From: Haliotis asinina | Taxonomy: Eukaryota; Mollusca; Gastropoda; Lepetellida; Haliotidae | Reading direction: 5' to 3' | Length of the DNA stretch: 64,000 bases | Assembly (NCBI RefSeq): GCF_037392515.1 | Contig: NC_090291.1 | Location: 16,271,501 to 16,335,500 of the forward strand | Part shown: piece by piece, positions 23,679 through 35,300 of the stretch | Layout of the letters: every line of letters starts with the position of its first letter | How positions within the stretch are numbered: the first letter of the stretch is position 1 | Position numbers and translations under genes: made by a program | Notes under the pieces: generated by a model | The model's input: only the letters and a program-made list of their open reading frames with translations | Told to the model about the DNA's origin: nothing | Database searches by the model: none

Positions 23679-23851
23679 ACGATCAAGATCCATTAGTTGA
23701 TTTGTTATTGATAGATGTTATAGGACATGTTAGTCTACAAACCGTACCCAAGAAGAATCTCCGTCAGATTGGTCAGAATATTTTAGCTATTCAACCATTG
23801 TGTCCAACTGAGAGTTATCCACGAATCCTTGTCTATCTGATCCAATATCTG

Positions 23852-24037
23852 CAGGGTACAATACCTACATGACAGTATCGATCTGTTACAGAGTGAACAG
23901 ATGCAGTGTCTACAGGGTACAATACCTCGATGGCTGTGTCGATCTATTACAGAGTGAACAGATGCAGTGTCTACGGGGTACAATACCTGCATGACTGTGT
24001 CGATCTATTACAGAGTGAACAGATACAGTGCCTACGG
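23852..24037. repeat. Tandem repeat, three units of 61 bp
   Basis: cagggtacaatacct recurs at 23,852, 23,913 and 23,974 (variant), each followed by gatctattacagagtgaaca-type sequence. Confidence 0.9.
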
Positions 24038-24466
24038 AACCCACAGAAACCATAAGCTCATTACTTAAACAAAATATCGGGCGATTTTTAGATGAAACGA
24101 AACTTTCGAAACAAATTGTTTTCTCCTTGTCGGACCCCGATCTTCCGGTCCAGGACGGATACTTTCCAAACCATTCCTATGGGTTTAGGATTTGGCAGGT
24201 GTGAAAAATCTTATCAGTAACAAAAACACGCTCCTTTTGTTGTGAAGAAGCAGAACCAGCAGTAATTGTCTTCCTCGTATTGTGGAGATGCTAAACAACG
24301 AAGCCTGTTCTTAAACATAAACAGAAGGATAAAAAGATGAACCATTAGTATTATTTTATAGTATTCATGACTAAACAAGTGATGTTCTGAGGAGTGTAGA
24401 GACGACGCAGTCTCCAAACAAGTTCTTTTATAAACCGTAGTTCAGAAGAGAGTGACATGAGAGTCC

Positions 24467-24634
24467 ATGGAGCTCTATCAACCTCGTAGTGCTAACTGGT
24501 ATGACGAGGAATGGAGGTTCTTGAAACACATTGAATACTCAAACTGGGACAAGTTTAGGAAACCTAGCATCTCTTTCTATTGGACTGAAGTTCGTTTACT
24601 GAGAGACTTATATCGCCTTCTATGTCGTCCATAA
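24467..24634 (+). CDS. Possible small protein, 55 aa, unrecognised
   Basis: A short open frame starts at an ATG with G at +4 and reads MELYQPRSANWYDEEWRFLK at its beginning, ending RDLYRLLCRP. It is rich in Trp, Tyr and charged residues (four Trp in 55), which is unusual for chance translation. There is no upstream in-frame extension (a stop lies three codons before) and no visible domain. It could be a genuine microprotein, a lone exon, or chance. Confidence 0.2.
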   Translation: MELYQPRSANWYDEEWRFLKHIEYSNWDKFRKPSISFYWTEVRLLRDLYRLLCRP

Positions 24635-24786
24635 GAACTGACTATATAATATCATGTAAAGCTGATCAGTTTGTGAAGGGACATGTTTGTGACACTTATA
24701 GTCCTTGTAATGATGATGATGTTGACCGCAATAGTATTAGAACAGTGGAATGTCGAAATTATTCAGGCAATTGACAGTCTCATCTG

Positions 24787-24894
24787 TGCCCAGATTTTCG
24801 AAGTTCTCTTAGCGTTAAGATAGTCGTAAGTGCCATTCATTAACATTAACGTACGACTGTCTTAGCGCTAAGACAGCTTCGAAAATCTAGGCCC
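24787..24894. mobile_element. Short inverted-repeat MITE
   Basis: The arms gattttcgaa...cttagcg..taagatagtcgta and their reverse complement (tacgactgtcttagcgctaa, then cttcgaaaatc) flank about 25 bases. Confidence 0.7.
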
Positions 24895-24948
24895 TGAACT
24901 GTAACCTTGTTTTCGTGTATTATATACTGCTATATTTGCTAGTGGTAC

Positions 24949-25457
24949 ATATACTCTTCAACAAAAGTAGGGGAACCTGAACGTTGAAGTCTGGTAGAAA
25001 GAAAACCCATTGATGAAGGTTGCAATCTTGTGTATGCAGCATCATGTCGCGTTATCACCACATGCAAACACAATGCATGGGAAGCACGTGCACAACGTGG
25101 GACCCTCCTGCACGTGCTTGGGGTGTCGTTATGAATCGTGACGTTTCAGGTCGATAAATCACTGTGGACCATTTTTTCCGATAATTTTCTTGCATCTGTG
25201 CATGGTCAGGGTTTTCAAGGTCAAATCACACACTACTGACTGAAAATTGTAAAAATGAAATTTTCATGTAATAATCCAGTCACCTGACAAGGGGAGATAA
25301 CTGAACGAACAGCTTTGCTTTGCATGAAATCCATGTGGTGATGCATTCTCAAAGCATCCATTATTATTGTATCAACATTGATTCAGCCCGATATATCTCC
25401 CAATTTCCACAATCGTGCATTGAAAGTACAGTTCCCCTACCTTTTTGAAGAATATAT
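24949..25457. mobile_element. TIR element, about 500 bp, Tc1/mariner-like MITE
   Basis: The left end tatactcttcaacaaaagta followed by ggggaac is matched at the right by gttcccctacctttttgaag, then aatata. TA-rich flanks fit a TA target. No transposase is visible, so it is non-autonomous. Confidence 0.7.
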
Positions 25458-26610
25458 CATAGTGGAATGGCTCAAGGGAATAGTGGCTCCATTACCATTG
25501 AGGAAAACATTAGAAGTCAACATTTACAGAGGCATAACACTTAGTGACATTATAAGTAAAACATTTACATTTATTTGGAATAAGAGACTAATACTCCTTT
25601 GTTCTGTGTGTGATCAGCTGTCTGAATCACAAGCAGGTTTAAGAACTTGTTATGGCACTCTACCATTTATTGTACTCTGGGTACCAACGGCCCTTTTCAT
25701 TGCTTGTTTGTTGATTACACAAAAAGACCCCAAAAGCTTTCGACTTCGTTAATGAAAAATTATTATGGTACTATGTATTGAAAAGGACCATTCATGGTAA
25801 AATATTTAATGTTCTGTTTGATGTGCATTCCACGAAAAATCAGCTGTAAAATAGTCAATTTGTCAACATCCAAATATTTTGATAACTGAGTGGTGTGAAA
25901 CAGTGATATTCTCATTATTTGTGGTTGAACCTGAAAATATGTTGTATGATTCCAGTGTTAGGCGTATTTTTGTTAGCCAAGAATTTATGGATATATATTG
26001 TTACTATTTTATGCAGATGGCCTTTCCGTGTTTGAGGCGAGTGTTGTTGGTTTTGCAAAGAACCTCGGTGTGCGTCAGCAGTATAGCATTAAATGAGGAT
26101 GACTGGGATTGTAATATTTAGAAATGGTTGCAAGATGACCAGAACAGAAAAAATGGATGTTTCGACTTAATCAGGTGATCAGATCAACATATTATAATTA
26201 TCTGGGAATTGTATTTTGTAATAGAGTATGGTGATTTACAGCTATAAATGTTCTTGTTCTGACAGTTTTGGTTTTTGTTTGTCAAATATAAAGTAAATGA
26301 TGATTACATTTTAAAAGTTAAAGATTCTAATTAACAAAAGTAATGTTCTAACATTTTTGACGGAAGTAAATTATGTAGTTTTAGAGAATATTAACCTCTT
26401 GTTAACTGAATATCATTGGTGCGTTATCCCGATATTGGTATTCACTTATGATGTTTAGGTAAAAGGTTTTCCCATATGTGATAACAAAAATATTTTGATA
26501 ACTTTATTATGGAAGTTTTGTTGTTCAGAAAATCCCATATGTCATTACAGTGATTATTTTGTACTGTTTTGTACATGGGACGTTCTCCTTTATATTAAAT
26601 AAAGAAATTG
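25458..26610 (+). pseudogene. Decayed LINE reverse transcriptase fragment
   Basis: Reading frames contain NIYRGITLSDIISKTFTF and LSESQAGLRTCYGT, then in other frames KSFDFVNEKLLWYYVLK and LFYADGLSVFEASVVGF. These are successive LINE reverse transcriptase blocks (YRGITL, SQAGFR, DF..AFD, YADD-like), here with at least two frame changes and YADG in place of YADD. The 3' end carries aataaagaaattgaattc. It is a 5'-truncated, long-dead copy; the MITE at 24,949 abuts it. Confidence 0.8.
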
Positions 26611-26658
26611 AATTCAAATGGGATCGGTTTAAACTTGAATATCAACCTCATTATTAGT

Positions 26659-26814
26659 CGACCTGCAGGGGGACATGAAGTAAAGAATCGTTCCCGACCT
26701 GCAGGCTGACATAAAGTAAAGAATCGTTCCCTACCTGCAGGGAGACAATAAAAGTAAGGAATCGTTCCCGACAGTCAGGGGGATATAAAGTAAAGAATCG
26801 TTCCCGACCTGCAG
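26659..26814. repeat. Tandem repeat, about four units of 36 bp
   Basis: gacctgcagg-type starts at 26,660, 26,696, 26,732, 26,770 (variant) and 26,806, each followed by taaagtaaagaatcgttccc. Confidence 0.9.
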
Positions 26815-26883
26815 TCCTATGACACATATCAAAACAACAGCGCAAAACAAAGAGAGTGGAAGTCCCTTCCAGTATCGACCCAT

Positions 26884-27118
26884 GAGTCCGGGGTAGAATA
26901 GGCCTGCAGCAACCCATGCTTTTCCATAAAAGGCGACTATGCTTGTCGTAAGAGGCGACTAACGGGATCGGGTGGTCGCTGACTTGGACGACACATGCCA
27001 TTGGTTCCCAGTTGCGCAATCTATGTTGATGCTGTTGATCACTGGATTGTCTGGTCCAGACTCGATTATTTACAAACCGCCGCCATATAGTTGGAATACT
27101 GCTGAGTGGGAAACTTAC
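26884..27118 (-). repeat. Abalone-type dispersed repeat
   Basis: Contains ccataaaaggcgactatgct, gggatcgggtggtcg, acacatgccattggttccca and ttgatcactggattgtctgg in the family's reverse order. Confidence 0.85.
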
Positions 27119-27894
27119 TCACTCTTCCAGTATGATAAACTCTAGGGTGCTGGCCCTAGGACGTTTTGTCCCCTCCTGACAGATTGACACATATAGGAAC
27201 ATGTACTACATACACAAAGAAAACCGTTATTTCGGACAAGGCGTAGGGTGTATTGGTTTGATAAAAGTCGTGGTTTTGTACATGTCACTGACGACTGTGT
27301 ATTCAGATTTCGTAACCCAGCAAATCATCAGGAGATGATCCACGGGGCTGAACCCTTTTGTGTTCTTTTGACAGCAAGTTGAATCTTGGTTACACTACCT
27401 AGGACACACAATGGCTAAAGTTATCAGCATAAGGTACTGGACAGCGTCTTTGGGACGTTGCTAACCTTCCCTTTGATAAGGATGACATCGTTATACCTCA
27501 CCATTTTCGAACCGTCATTGGCCATTGCAAAACGAGACCAATGAGATATAACCATGTTCCTCAAGGAGCTCCTGTGTGAACAGCATCTGGGACGTTAAGT
27601 TTGAGCTAAAGGCCCCTGTTCAAAATCTACTGGAGTGTAAGCAGGCACTTATGAAGATTAATAAAGTATCCCAAACCTCAGATTCTTTTTATTCGCCAGT
27701 ATAAGGAAAGCGGCAGATGGGATGATATCCGTGCATGGGGTGGCAGGTACTGCTGTGGTAGCCAGTGGTGTGTATACAGCTCACACCTAGAGGACGAAGT
27801 CATCAGTATCCTCAGCGATGGCAAAATACTCTATATGAATATGTCTATACTAGTTCATGATAATGTCAAATGTTTTGGTGTGTCTATAGCAAAA
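27119..27894. other. No supported gene
   Basis: An ATG-less open stretch (about 27,680-27,921) reads RQYKESGRWDDIRAWGGRYC-like residues but has no recognisable domain or splice sites. Nothing else is supported. Confidence 0.3.
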
Positions 27895-28345
27895 AGGAAG
27901 GAAAGTATTGAAAGTTTTTAAGTTCTGCTCCAGAAGAAACACTTCTGTCGAAGCCAAGCTTGCTGCCATTGAAAACAAAAAAAGTATTTTATTCAGAATT
28001 AAAAACAAAATACCAAAAGGCATCTTGCACTACCAGACCTATCTATGTGACAAGTTTGGTGACGAAATACGGAACAATTCTGCAAGTTTTGCTCCAGAAA
28101 AGAGCACAACCACCAAATTCACCAAGTCTAGCTTGTTGCTACGGAAACACACAAAAAAATTATCCATAATTATCGAAAGGCACAAGTGCACCACCCGATC
28201 TATATATGTGCAAAGTTCGTGAAGAGGTTTTGAACGCTTTTAAATATCTACTCCAGAAAAACGAGTATGTCTGCACGCACGCACGGACACACGGGCGCAC
28301 GGACAGAGTCCATTTTAATGCCCCTGCAAAACTTGAGAGATAGGT
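27895..28345 (+). repeat. Decayed dispersed repeat with CGCACGGACA tract
   Basis: Ends in a cgcacgcacggacacacggg-like run followed by acagagtccattttaatgcc, a 3' end that I recall from many marine invertebrate repeats. The internal repetition of 'agttctgctccagaaga' and 'agttttgctccagaaaa' supports a repeat origin. The open frame at 27,908-28,222 lies within it. Confidence 0.5.
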
Positions 28346-28684
28346 CACAATCATATTTGTGGCAGTGTCACGGGGACCTCACTTATCACCATTGTGTGAT
28401 TCTCACTTTTTCTGTGTGTTCCTTTCAGATTGCTTGTAACCAACATTCAGTTTCGGTTTTGTTATCACATTGATGTAGGACAAGGTTTCCAGACCAAGAT
28501 CCCATGAACCGGGACTCAGGATCGGATCCACAAAGCGATCATAGTTCTACGCCATTCGTAAGTCAATGGCAAACTAAACATTTACGACAGCTCGAAACAT
28601 TACGAACCCTCACTGGATCAGAACCATGTTGTTTTCACCACTCGTTGTTTTCCTTGTCGAGTTACATCAGGATATGTCAAGTTG

Positions 28685-28863
28685 CTTGACTTAGGTCAGG
28701 GAGTGGTTGGTTGTTAGGAAGTCCAGTTGGATGACTTAGGTCAGGAGTTGGTTGGTAGGCAGGAAGTCCAGCTGGCTGATTTAGGTCAGAGAGTGGTAGT
28801 TTGGCTGACAGCAAGTCCAGTTGGTTGACTTAGGTCAGAATTGATGTTGGTTGGTAGGCAGAT
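28685..28863. repeat. Tandem repeat, about four units of 45-49 bp
   Basis: gacttaggtcag-like blocks start at 28,691, 28,736, 28,781 and 28,830, each followed by gttggttgg and aagtccag. Confidence 0.85.
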
Positions 28864-29011
28864 GGTGCTCTAGAACCATCCAAAGGAGGCTGCAGGCGGC
28901 TGGTCTGAGAACACATATTTCCGCCTACACAGGAACGTGTCACATTAGGTCAGCAAGCGCGAATCACTGTCACATTGCGTAGGTTATCAGAACGTAGGGA
29001 TTTCCCGTTTA

Positions 29012-29385
29012 CTCATAACAGTGACGTCACGCTCAGCATTCGCTAACTGTGTCATTCAATACTGAGACACAGTCACAAGATACTTTAGATCAACGCACAG
29101 CTGACACACGTTTGGATCTTTTTTTGTGTGTGTACGTCTGTGGTGTGCCACGGCGTCCATATCTGACAGCACATCCCACGTGAAGTACACTCACACTATC
29201 ACATGGGTCAAAGTCACAAACCTGTCGCAATCTTACGGTGTGTATAAACACCGGTCTCGCACTTGCTTCGACACACTTACACACCCACTACACAACATCG
29301 TGTAGAGCGCTGTGATACACACTACCAACTTCAGACGCCATTTACCTTAGACTAAAATTCATATTCCTCAATACAAGTGTCAAGG
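29012..29385 (+). promoter_or_regulatory. Promoter and 5' UTR of arrestin gene 2
   Basis: A full palindromic CRE-like site TGACGTCA lies at 29,022-29,029 and TATAAA at 29,243-29,248, about 140 bases before the ATG. The whole block is nearly identical upstream of gene 3 and clearly related upstream of gene 1. Confidence 0.7.
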
Positions 29386-32300
29386 ATGCCGATATTCCAG
29401 ACATGCGCAGTGATTCTTGACGGCAAGAAGGAAGTCTATCGGAAGGGGGAGACAGTGACGGGGTCGTTAGTGCTGGACGTCACAGAGGATGTCACCGTGA
29501 AGGGAGTCCGAGTTTACCTGTATGGGGAGACGCTGGTCAAGTGGGACGAGTTCTCACCTGGCAGTCTTGGAGGAACCAAGGATTACATCGCCAAAGAAAA
29601 ATACTTTGGACTTGTTTATACAGTGTTTGGCAAGAAACGTAGGTTTATGAAATTTTATTATGAATAGAAATAAGGTATTTTCTCATCGAGTCTTAGAACA
29701 ACTTAAAAAATGTAAAGCAACAGTTATTCTTGTACTAGAAAGTAATTCCAAAAGGTAACATATATACAAATAACGTTTAAAAAATTGTATCTTAAGTCCA
29801 CATCATGCACTATGTTTTTAACTAAAACTAATTATTCAGAAATATTCAGTTTGTTCTTTTGTTTGTTTCAAGAACCTTTGATTTTGATGTCAATTCCTTC
29901 AAGTTAAAATACCTTCAATTAAATATTAACCACACTTACATTTATCACTGGCAGGCTGGACAAGATGAACAGTGTGTAATCTGTCACGGGACACTGGAAT
30001 GTTATTAATATCTATGCCAATATCAGATAACTGCTACAAACAGTGTCTATGAAGTAGGTCAACAGGGACTTGGCTTGTAAACCTATAGCATAGACCTAGG
30101 CTAGAAGGTGCACAGGACAACGCAGGAAAAGCAGCCTTGAACAAGATTAGTCTTAACATACCGGGTAATTGTGTCTGTGCACTATATAATTACGATGACC
30201 CTAAATAAACCTGTTGATGATACATTTTATCAGGTTTATATAACCACCTGTTTCTGTTTTGCCATTGGATTAAATCAAGTATAGCATGTAGGTTAATATC
30301 AGTTGAACCTACCAGTTTGATATTGCCATGTCGCTTAAAATCAGATGCACTGATTGTTGACAAATGTTAGCACTTTCTTCATGAACAGTAAACGGTACAT
30401 CATTTTGGCTGAGACAAACAGCCCCACCCCCACCTCAACCATTTGAGCACCCCCCAACCAAAAAGAAAAAAAAGCAACAAACAAACAAACAAACAAAAAC
30501 AAATAAAAAAAATACAATAGATATAATCAGGGATAATTCTGACTTTGGCGTTAAAACATTTCTTCATACCTTGTATCTGTCCATATTAACACCAAAATGA
30601 TACAACCTCTCTCTACCAGAAAACGCCACAGGACCAAACCACAACCTGACGGCGGGACGACACAATTACAGGTACAAGTTCAACCTCCCAAAGGAAGGCC
30701 TTCCGTCCTCCTTCGAGGGAGAGTATGGCGCCATCAGATTCTGGGTCAAGGTTGAGGTGGACAGGCCGTTCCCCAACTTCAACCAGTGTTGGTACCGTGG
30801 CATCACCATACTGGACGACATCAATGTCAACGACCCTCAGTATAAGGTAACAGTACATCACCGTATAACTTTGTAGATTTTGAAGTTTACACTTTGTACC
30901 TTCTGATGTTTGAGGCGCTTAAGGATTAAGCCATTCCGAACCAGGTTCGCTTCCCGAAGCAGAGACTATGTGTCACGCCCATTTTGGTGTTCCGTGTCTC
31001 CATGCAACCGAAATACTCTGTCGGATATAATTGTAGCATTTCACTCTCATAAAATGTTATGTTCTTGGTGACAGTCATCGATACGACGTCAGGCAAAGAA
31101 ACAGGTTTCCAAGGCCCTTGGTTTAGGAGATGCTGGTACTCTGACCTTAACAGCTGCCACTGACAGGGGAGCTTACTGCGCAGGAGAAAAGGTCGCACTG
31201 AAAGGTACACTTTGTTGCAACTCTGGATGATGCATTGAACCTGGAGGAACAATGTTGACACGTTTTTGGGTTGTTTTCCAGCTCGTGTTATACAATCAGT
31301 TTTGTGTTTTAGTTGTGGCAAACAATGAGTCAACGAAAGACATGGGGAAACTGAAGGCTCAACTGGAACAGAAAGTTGTCTACACAGCTAAGAATGAAAC
31401 GAAGACACGGCAAATCGTCATCAGAGTTCTGGAGGGAACTCCAGTCATGAAGGTTGGTCGGACTTAAAGTGATTGTTAGTGAGTTAGGGGTATCATAATA
31501 GGAGCTGAAGAAGGAAGGTCGGTTTAAATTCGTTCCCGAGACTGGGGGAAACTGACCACAGAATCGTGCTGACTATCATGAGTGTGTCAGGTATCTCACA
31601 GGCACACTGTAGCGCAAGTGGGTTGCGTAGCATAGAGAAATAACCAGTCTCCATACATGCGAGTGAAGCGAGCAAAGGTTGGCAACGTTCTTTCCTCGCT
31701 TCGTTTCGAAAACTATATTTCATGTCAAAATAAAATATCGCCACCATCAGAGGTATACATCCATTTCTTCCCTGGGCTGTGCTCTCACATTTCCAACCCC
31801 ATGTTGAACAATTACTCACGTGAAATATTTTTTATTCAACAGTTAAAGTGCAATTCGTGATATGTCAGACCGTTCTTTGCCTCAGTTCCCCCTTCCAGCT
31901 TTCGGTTCAGGGGACACTAGTCATTCTTATCACCGGATGTTATTTGTGACTATTTCCAATAATTTTCATCTCTGTTGAGGAATTTATGGGATCAGTATCA
32001 GCAAATGATAAAGACGCCTTTAGACGTTGACGTTTAAGTTTCAAAATCTTAACCTGCCTTCCTGTTGTGCAGGGAGAAGAGCGGGCGTGGAACAACCAAT
32101 TGCTGGAGGTGGACGCCATTCCACCGTCGACGAAGATCAGGTCCTGTCTCATCATCGCCGTCAGCTACTACATCAAGGTAGGTCACTGCTACAGATAAGG
32201 CTGCCTACATCATTAGAAGCTTTCTGTATATTCTGAAAACAGAAATATCTCAGTAATATTTGGTATGAAGGACCATCAGTTAGGTGATGTGTTTTCTGAC

Positions 32301-35300
32301 AGATTTCAATCCGTCCGTCCCTCCTCATGGTAACATTAAAAAAACAATAGTGACATAAAATAAGAAATCCATGTCCACAGTGTTACCTTCCACAAGAAAC
32401 TGCTAAACGAATCCAAACCCTTCACCTATGAATACTTATGATTGTTACGGTTCAGAATTTGACGTGGCAAATGAAGTGAGAAATCCCCTGTGAACCAGCA
32501 ACAAAAACAAGTCGAAAAAACATTCAAATTTTGTATTATTTGGCAAAGACAGCAAATTATACAAGGTCAATTTCACAATACTGATTTCAAATGCAATACA
32601 AATGAGACAAAATGTAAGGCAATGGGTCCCAAAATATATAGCAAACTCACCAAAGTCTTAGTGCAAGAGAGAAACAGTTATGCAGAATGTAACACAGCGA
32701 GCGTTCTGACAGCAGTTTCAGGCGTTGGCGGATATTGATGATGTAAACTCCAGTGAATGAATGTGTCTCCCCTCTCCAACAAGGCCACTAGCCTTTATAT
32801 ATATATATATATTCAGCCATTTCCCGAAAGTTGGAGCACATAGGACCTTCGCCACGCACGTGGAATGCCCTCAAACAGTGTCCCGGAAGTCGGCAAATAG
32901 AAAATCAAGGGCAGATACGGAAAACCTGTTGCCAAAATCCTGAAAATGCTGACCATCTATTATAAGAAATGTGATCCGTCATAATTATTATTCGAAACAC
33001 TAAACGTTGTGGCCCAATAATAATTATTACTTAATTAATAACAAAATATACAGAAAATACACACTCGTAACAATATTGTGATTTGGATTACACCTTCTCA
33101 GCACAGTACATGTGGAGGATGAGTTCAAGTCAGTATTATAACCCACAGTCTTAGAGCGAGTCACCTATTCACCAGCACAATATCAGTTGTAAGCCGGTCA
33201 GCCAACGTGGCGTACTTTACTGAGAATGTGTAATTCCTGTGTTACCATGCACTATTATACACTTAGGACCCAAAATACTGTAAATACATTTTGTTTTGTG
33301 AACCAGGTTCTGGTTGAGGTACCTTTGGGATTTAACCTTGAGACAACCCTTCCCATCACTATTGGCACCATACCGTACGGCCACACTCCTGCTGCTGCTG
33401 GAGCTACTGCAGGCCCCAGTACAGGTATGTCTAGTCTGCCTCCCAGATCCCCAAGAATGCTCATTAAGAAAGAACTCCTTCTAAGTCTAGAGTGACTGTT
33501 CAAGTCTAGATTATCTCAGTGCTAAGCATGAAATTGAGACTTTTTTTGGCTACGTTAATATTTTATTTGTTAAGATATACGTCTTCCCAGACACAAAGAC
33601 GAGTCCCAATTTATCCATGTTTGAGTTGGTCCATAATGGATAATATTTTCTTACAACTAATCTTGTAAAACCTTTTTTCTTAGAATGGGTGTGTGATTAA
33701 GATTTTAGCACTGTTATAGTACCATGGCGGATGACACAAGAAAGAGTTTGACAGACTATATCCATGTGATGTATCGAACAAGGTCCTTGGTACAACAAAG
33801 TCTTGAACAAATAGGCTTTACCACATCTCCCAAACAGGTTTAAGTGAAAACGTAGGATTTTTAGGGAAAGTGACATTGACACATATACCATCCGATTGGT
33901 CTACATTGTAGATTCATTTCAGAGATTGATGCCTCCAGTGCCATAACCTACACCAAATGCAACCGGGGATTTCAAGTCTGCCGGAAATCAGAAGGGAATT
34001 TTGTGAATTACAATTACATCCCCATGTGTGCCTACGTGGTAAATTACACGTTTCCCCCTCCCACACGCCCTACTGCTGCTGCTGCTCCTTCAAGAACTGC
34101 TGCTGCTGCTGCTTCTTCAAGATCAAGTCCTGCTGCTGCTCCCGCAGGACCACGCCCTGCTGCTGCTGCTCCTTCAAGACCAAGTCCTACAGCTACTCCT
34201 TCAAGACCAAGTCCTGCTGCTGCCACAAATACACAACCTAAACCGGTTTCTCAAAGCGAGAAGGTTCCTCCAGCAACCTTTGTCCAAGCACCATCTCTTG
34301 GTCCTCACCAAGCTCCTTCCCAAGTTACTCCATATGTCCCTCCACAAGCACCATTTCAAGCTTCTGCTCCTCCGATGGAACTGCCCCCGTCCTATGAAGA
34401 TGTGCTGAGGATGGACAACCCAGCTGCTACTACAGAAACAGCTGTAACAGTAAGTAGGCAGTAGCTGGGGAAAAGTATTCTCTCACTGTTGCTGATCTGA
34501 AGTAAAAAATGTGTTATGTTCCCTTTTCAAACTGGACACTCCTTAAGCATAATTCTATCTTTTCAGGAGCTCGAACAGTTTGAAATAAATCCATTGTTAC
34601 TAATGTATATAAAGTTTTGTTTTCTGTATTTAGGCAGTATTTTCAAAATTAACTTTGTTTTATAAATTTATGGTTACATATTTGTCTGCTTTTTCAAGCC
34701 TGAGATGGCAGATAAGCCGTATGGGGTGCTTTTCCTTCGATTCCCAGACACCCGTGTTGAGGAGTTCAGAGACACCATTGGGAGAGAACACCAGAGTCTT
34801 GCAGAGTGTGAGGGCGAAATCATAGCATTTGCGCCACAGGTGATTAAACATGTTATCCACGAATGGAAATTCGTCCTTGAAATTATTTGAAGCACTATCA
34901 TCTCTCAGCAGCACAGGACCAACAATCTAAATAGGTTCAGGATTAAGATTTCAGTGCATCACCATCTCAAAGAACAACGGGAATGCATGGCTGTTTAGAT
35001 AATGTATATCTTGTTTGCATGAATGAGTTTGGTTTTACGTTGCTCTGGATAGTGTTCCAGTGTCAAAGCAGTCAGAACTTAGTGCTGACGCTTGATAGTC
35101 CAAGCTGTCTGTTAGGCGCTAGAAGGTTGTGGTCATGAGATAACAAGAACACATTTACACTACGTGAACAGAGGCAGTTTTGTTAACAAAGCCACTTGCC
35201 TGAGGAGAGACCACATGTATCACATGTGCTTTGCTGTGGGGCAGTCCAAGAAACTCTCAGAAACTCTTTAAGTTGCCAAACACAGTCATCCATCCATGGG

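Noticed and set aside
25378-25752. 124-codon ORF as a host gene
   Set aside because: Its start lies in the TIR element and the remainder is LINE reverse transcriptase with lost frame.
23852-28863. CRISPR-like direct repeats
   Set aside because: The 61-, 36- and 45-bp repeats are contiguous tandem units without unique spacers, and the genome is animal.
29377-29385. Upstream in-frame GTG as the start of gene 2 (and 43,334 in gene 3)
   Set aside because: The ATG nine bases later aligns with the starts of genes 1 and 4 and is the normal eukaryotic choice.
33957-34241. Cys-rich frame (CCCCSFK-type) that could look like a small secreted or toxin-like peptide
   Set aside because: It is the shifted frame of the GCT-rich part of arrestin exon 7; the same shadow appears at 47,286 in gene 3.
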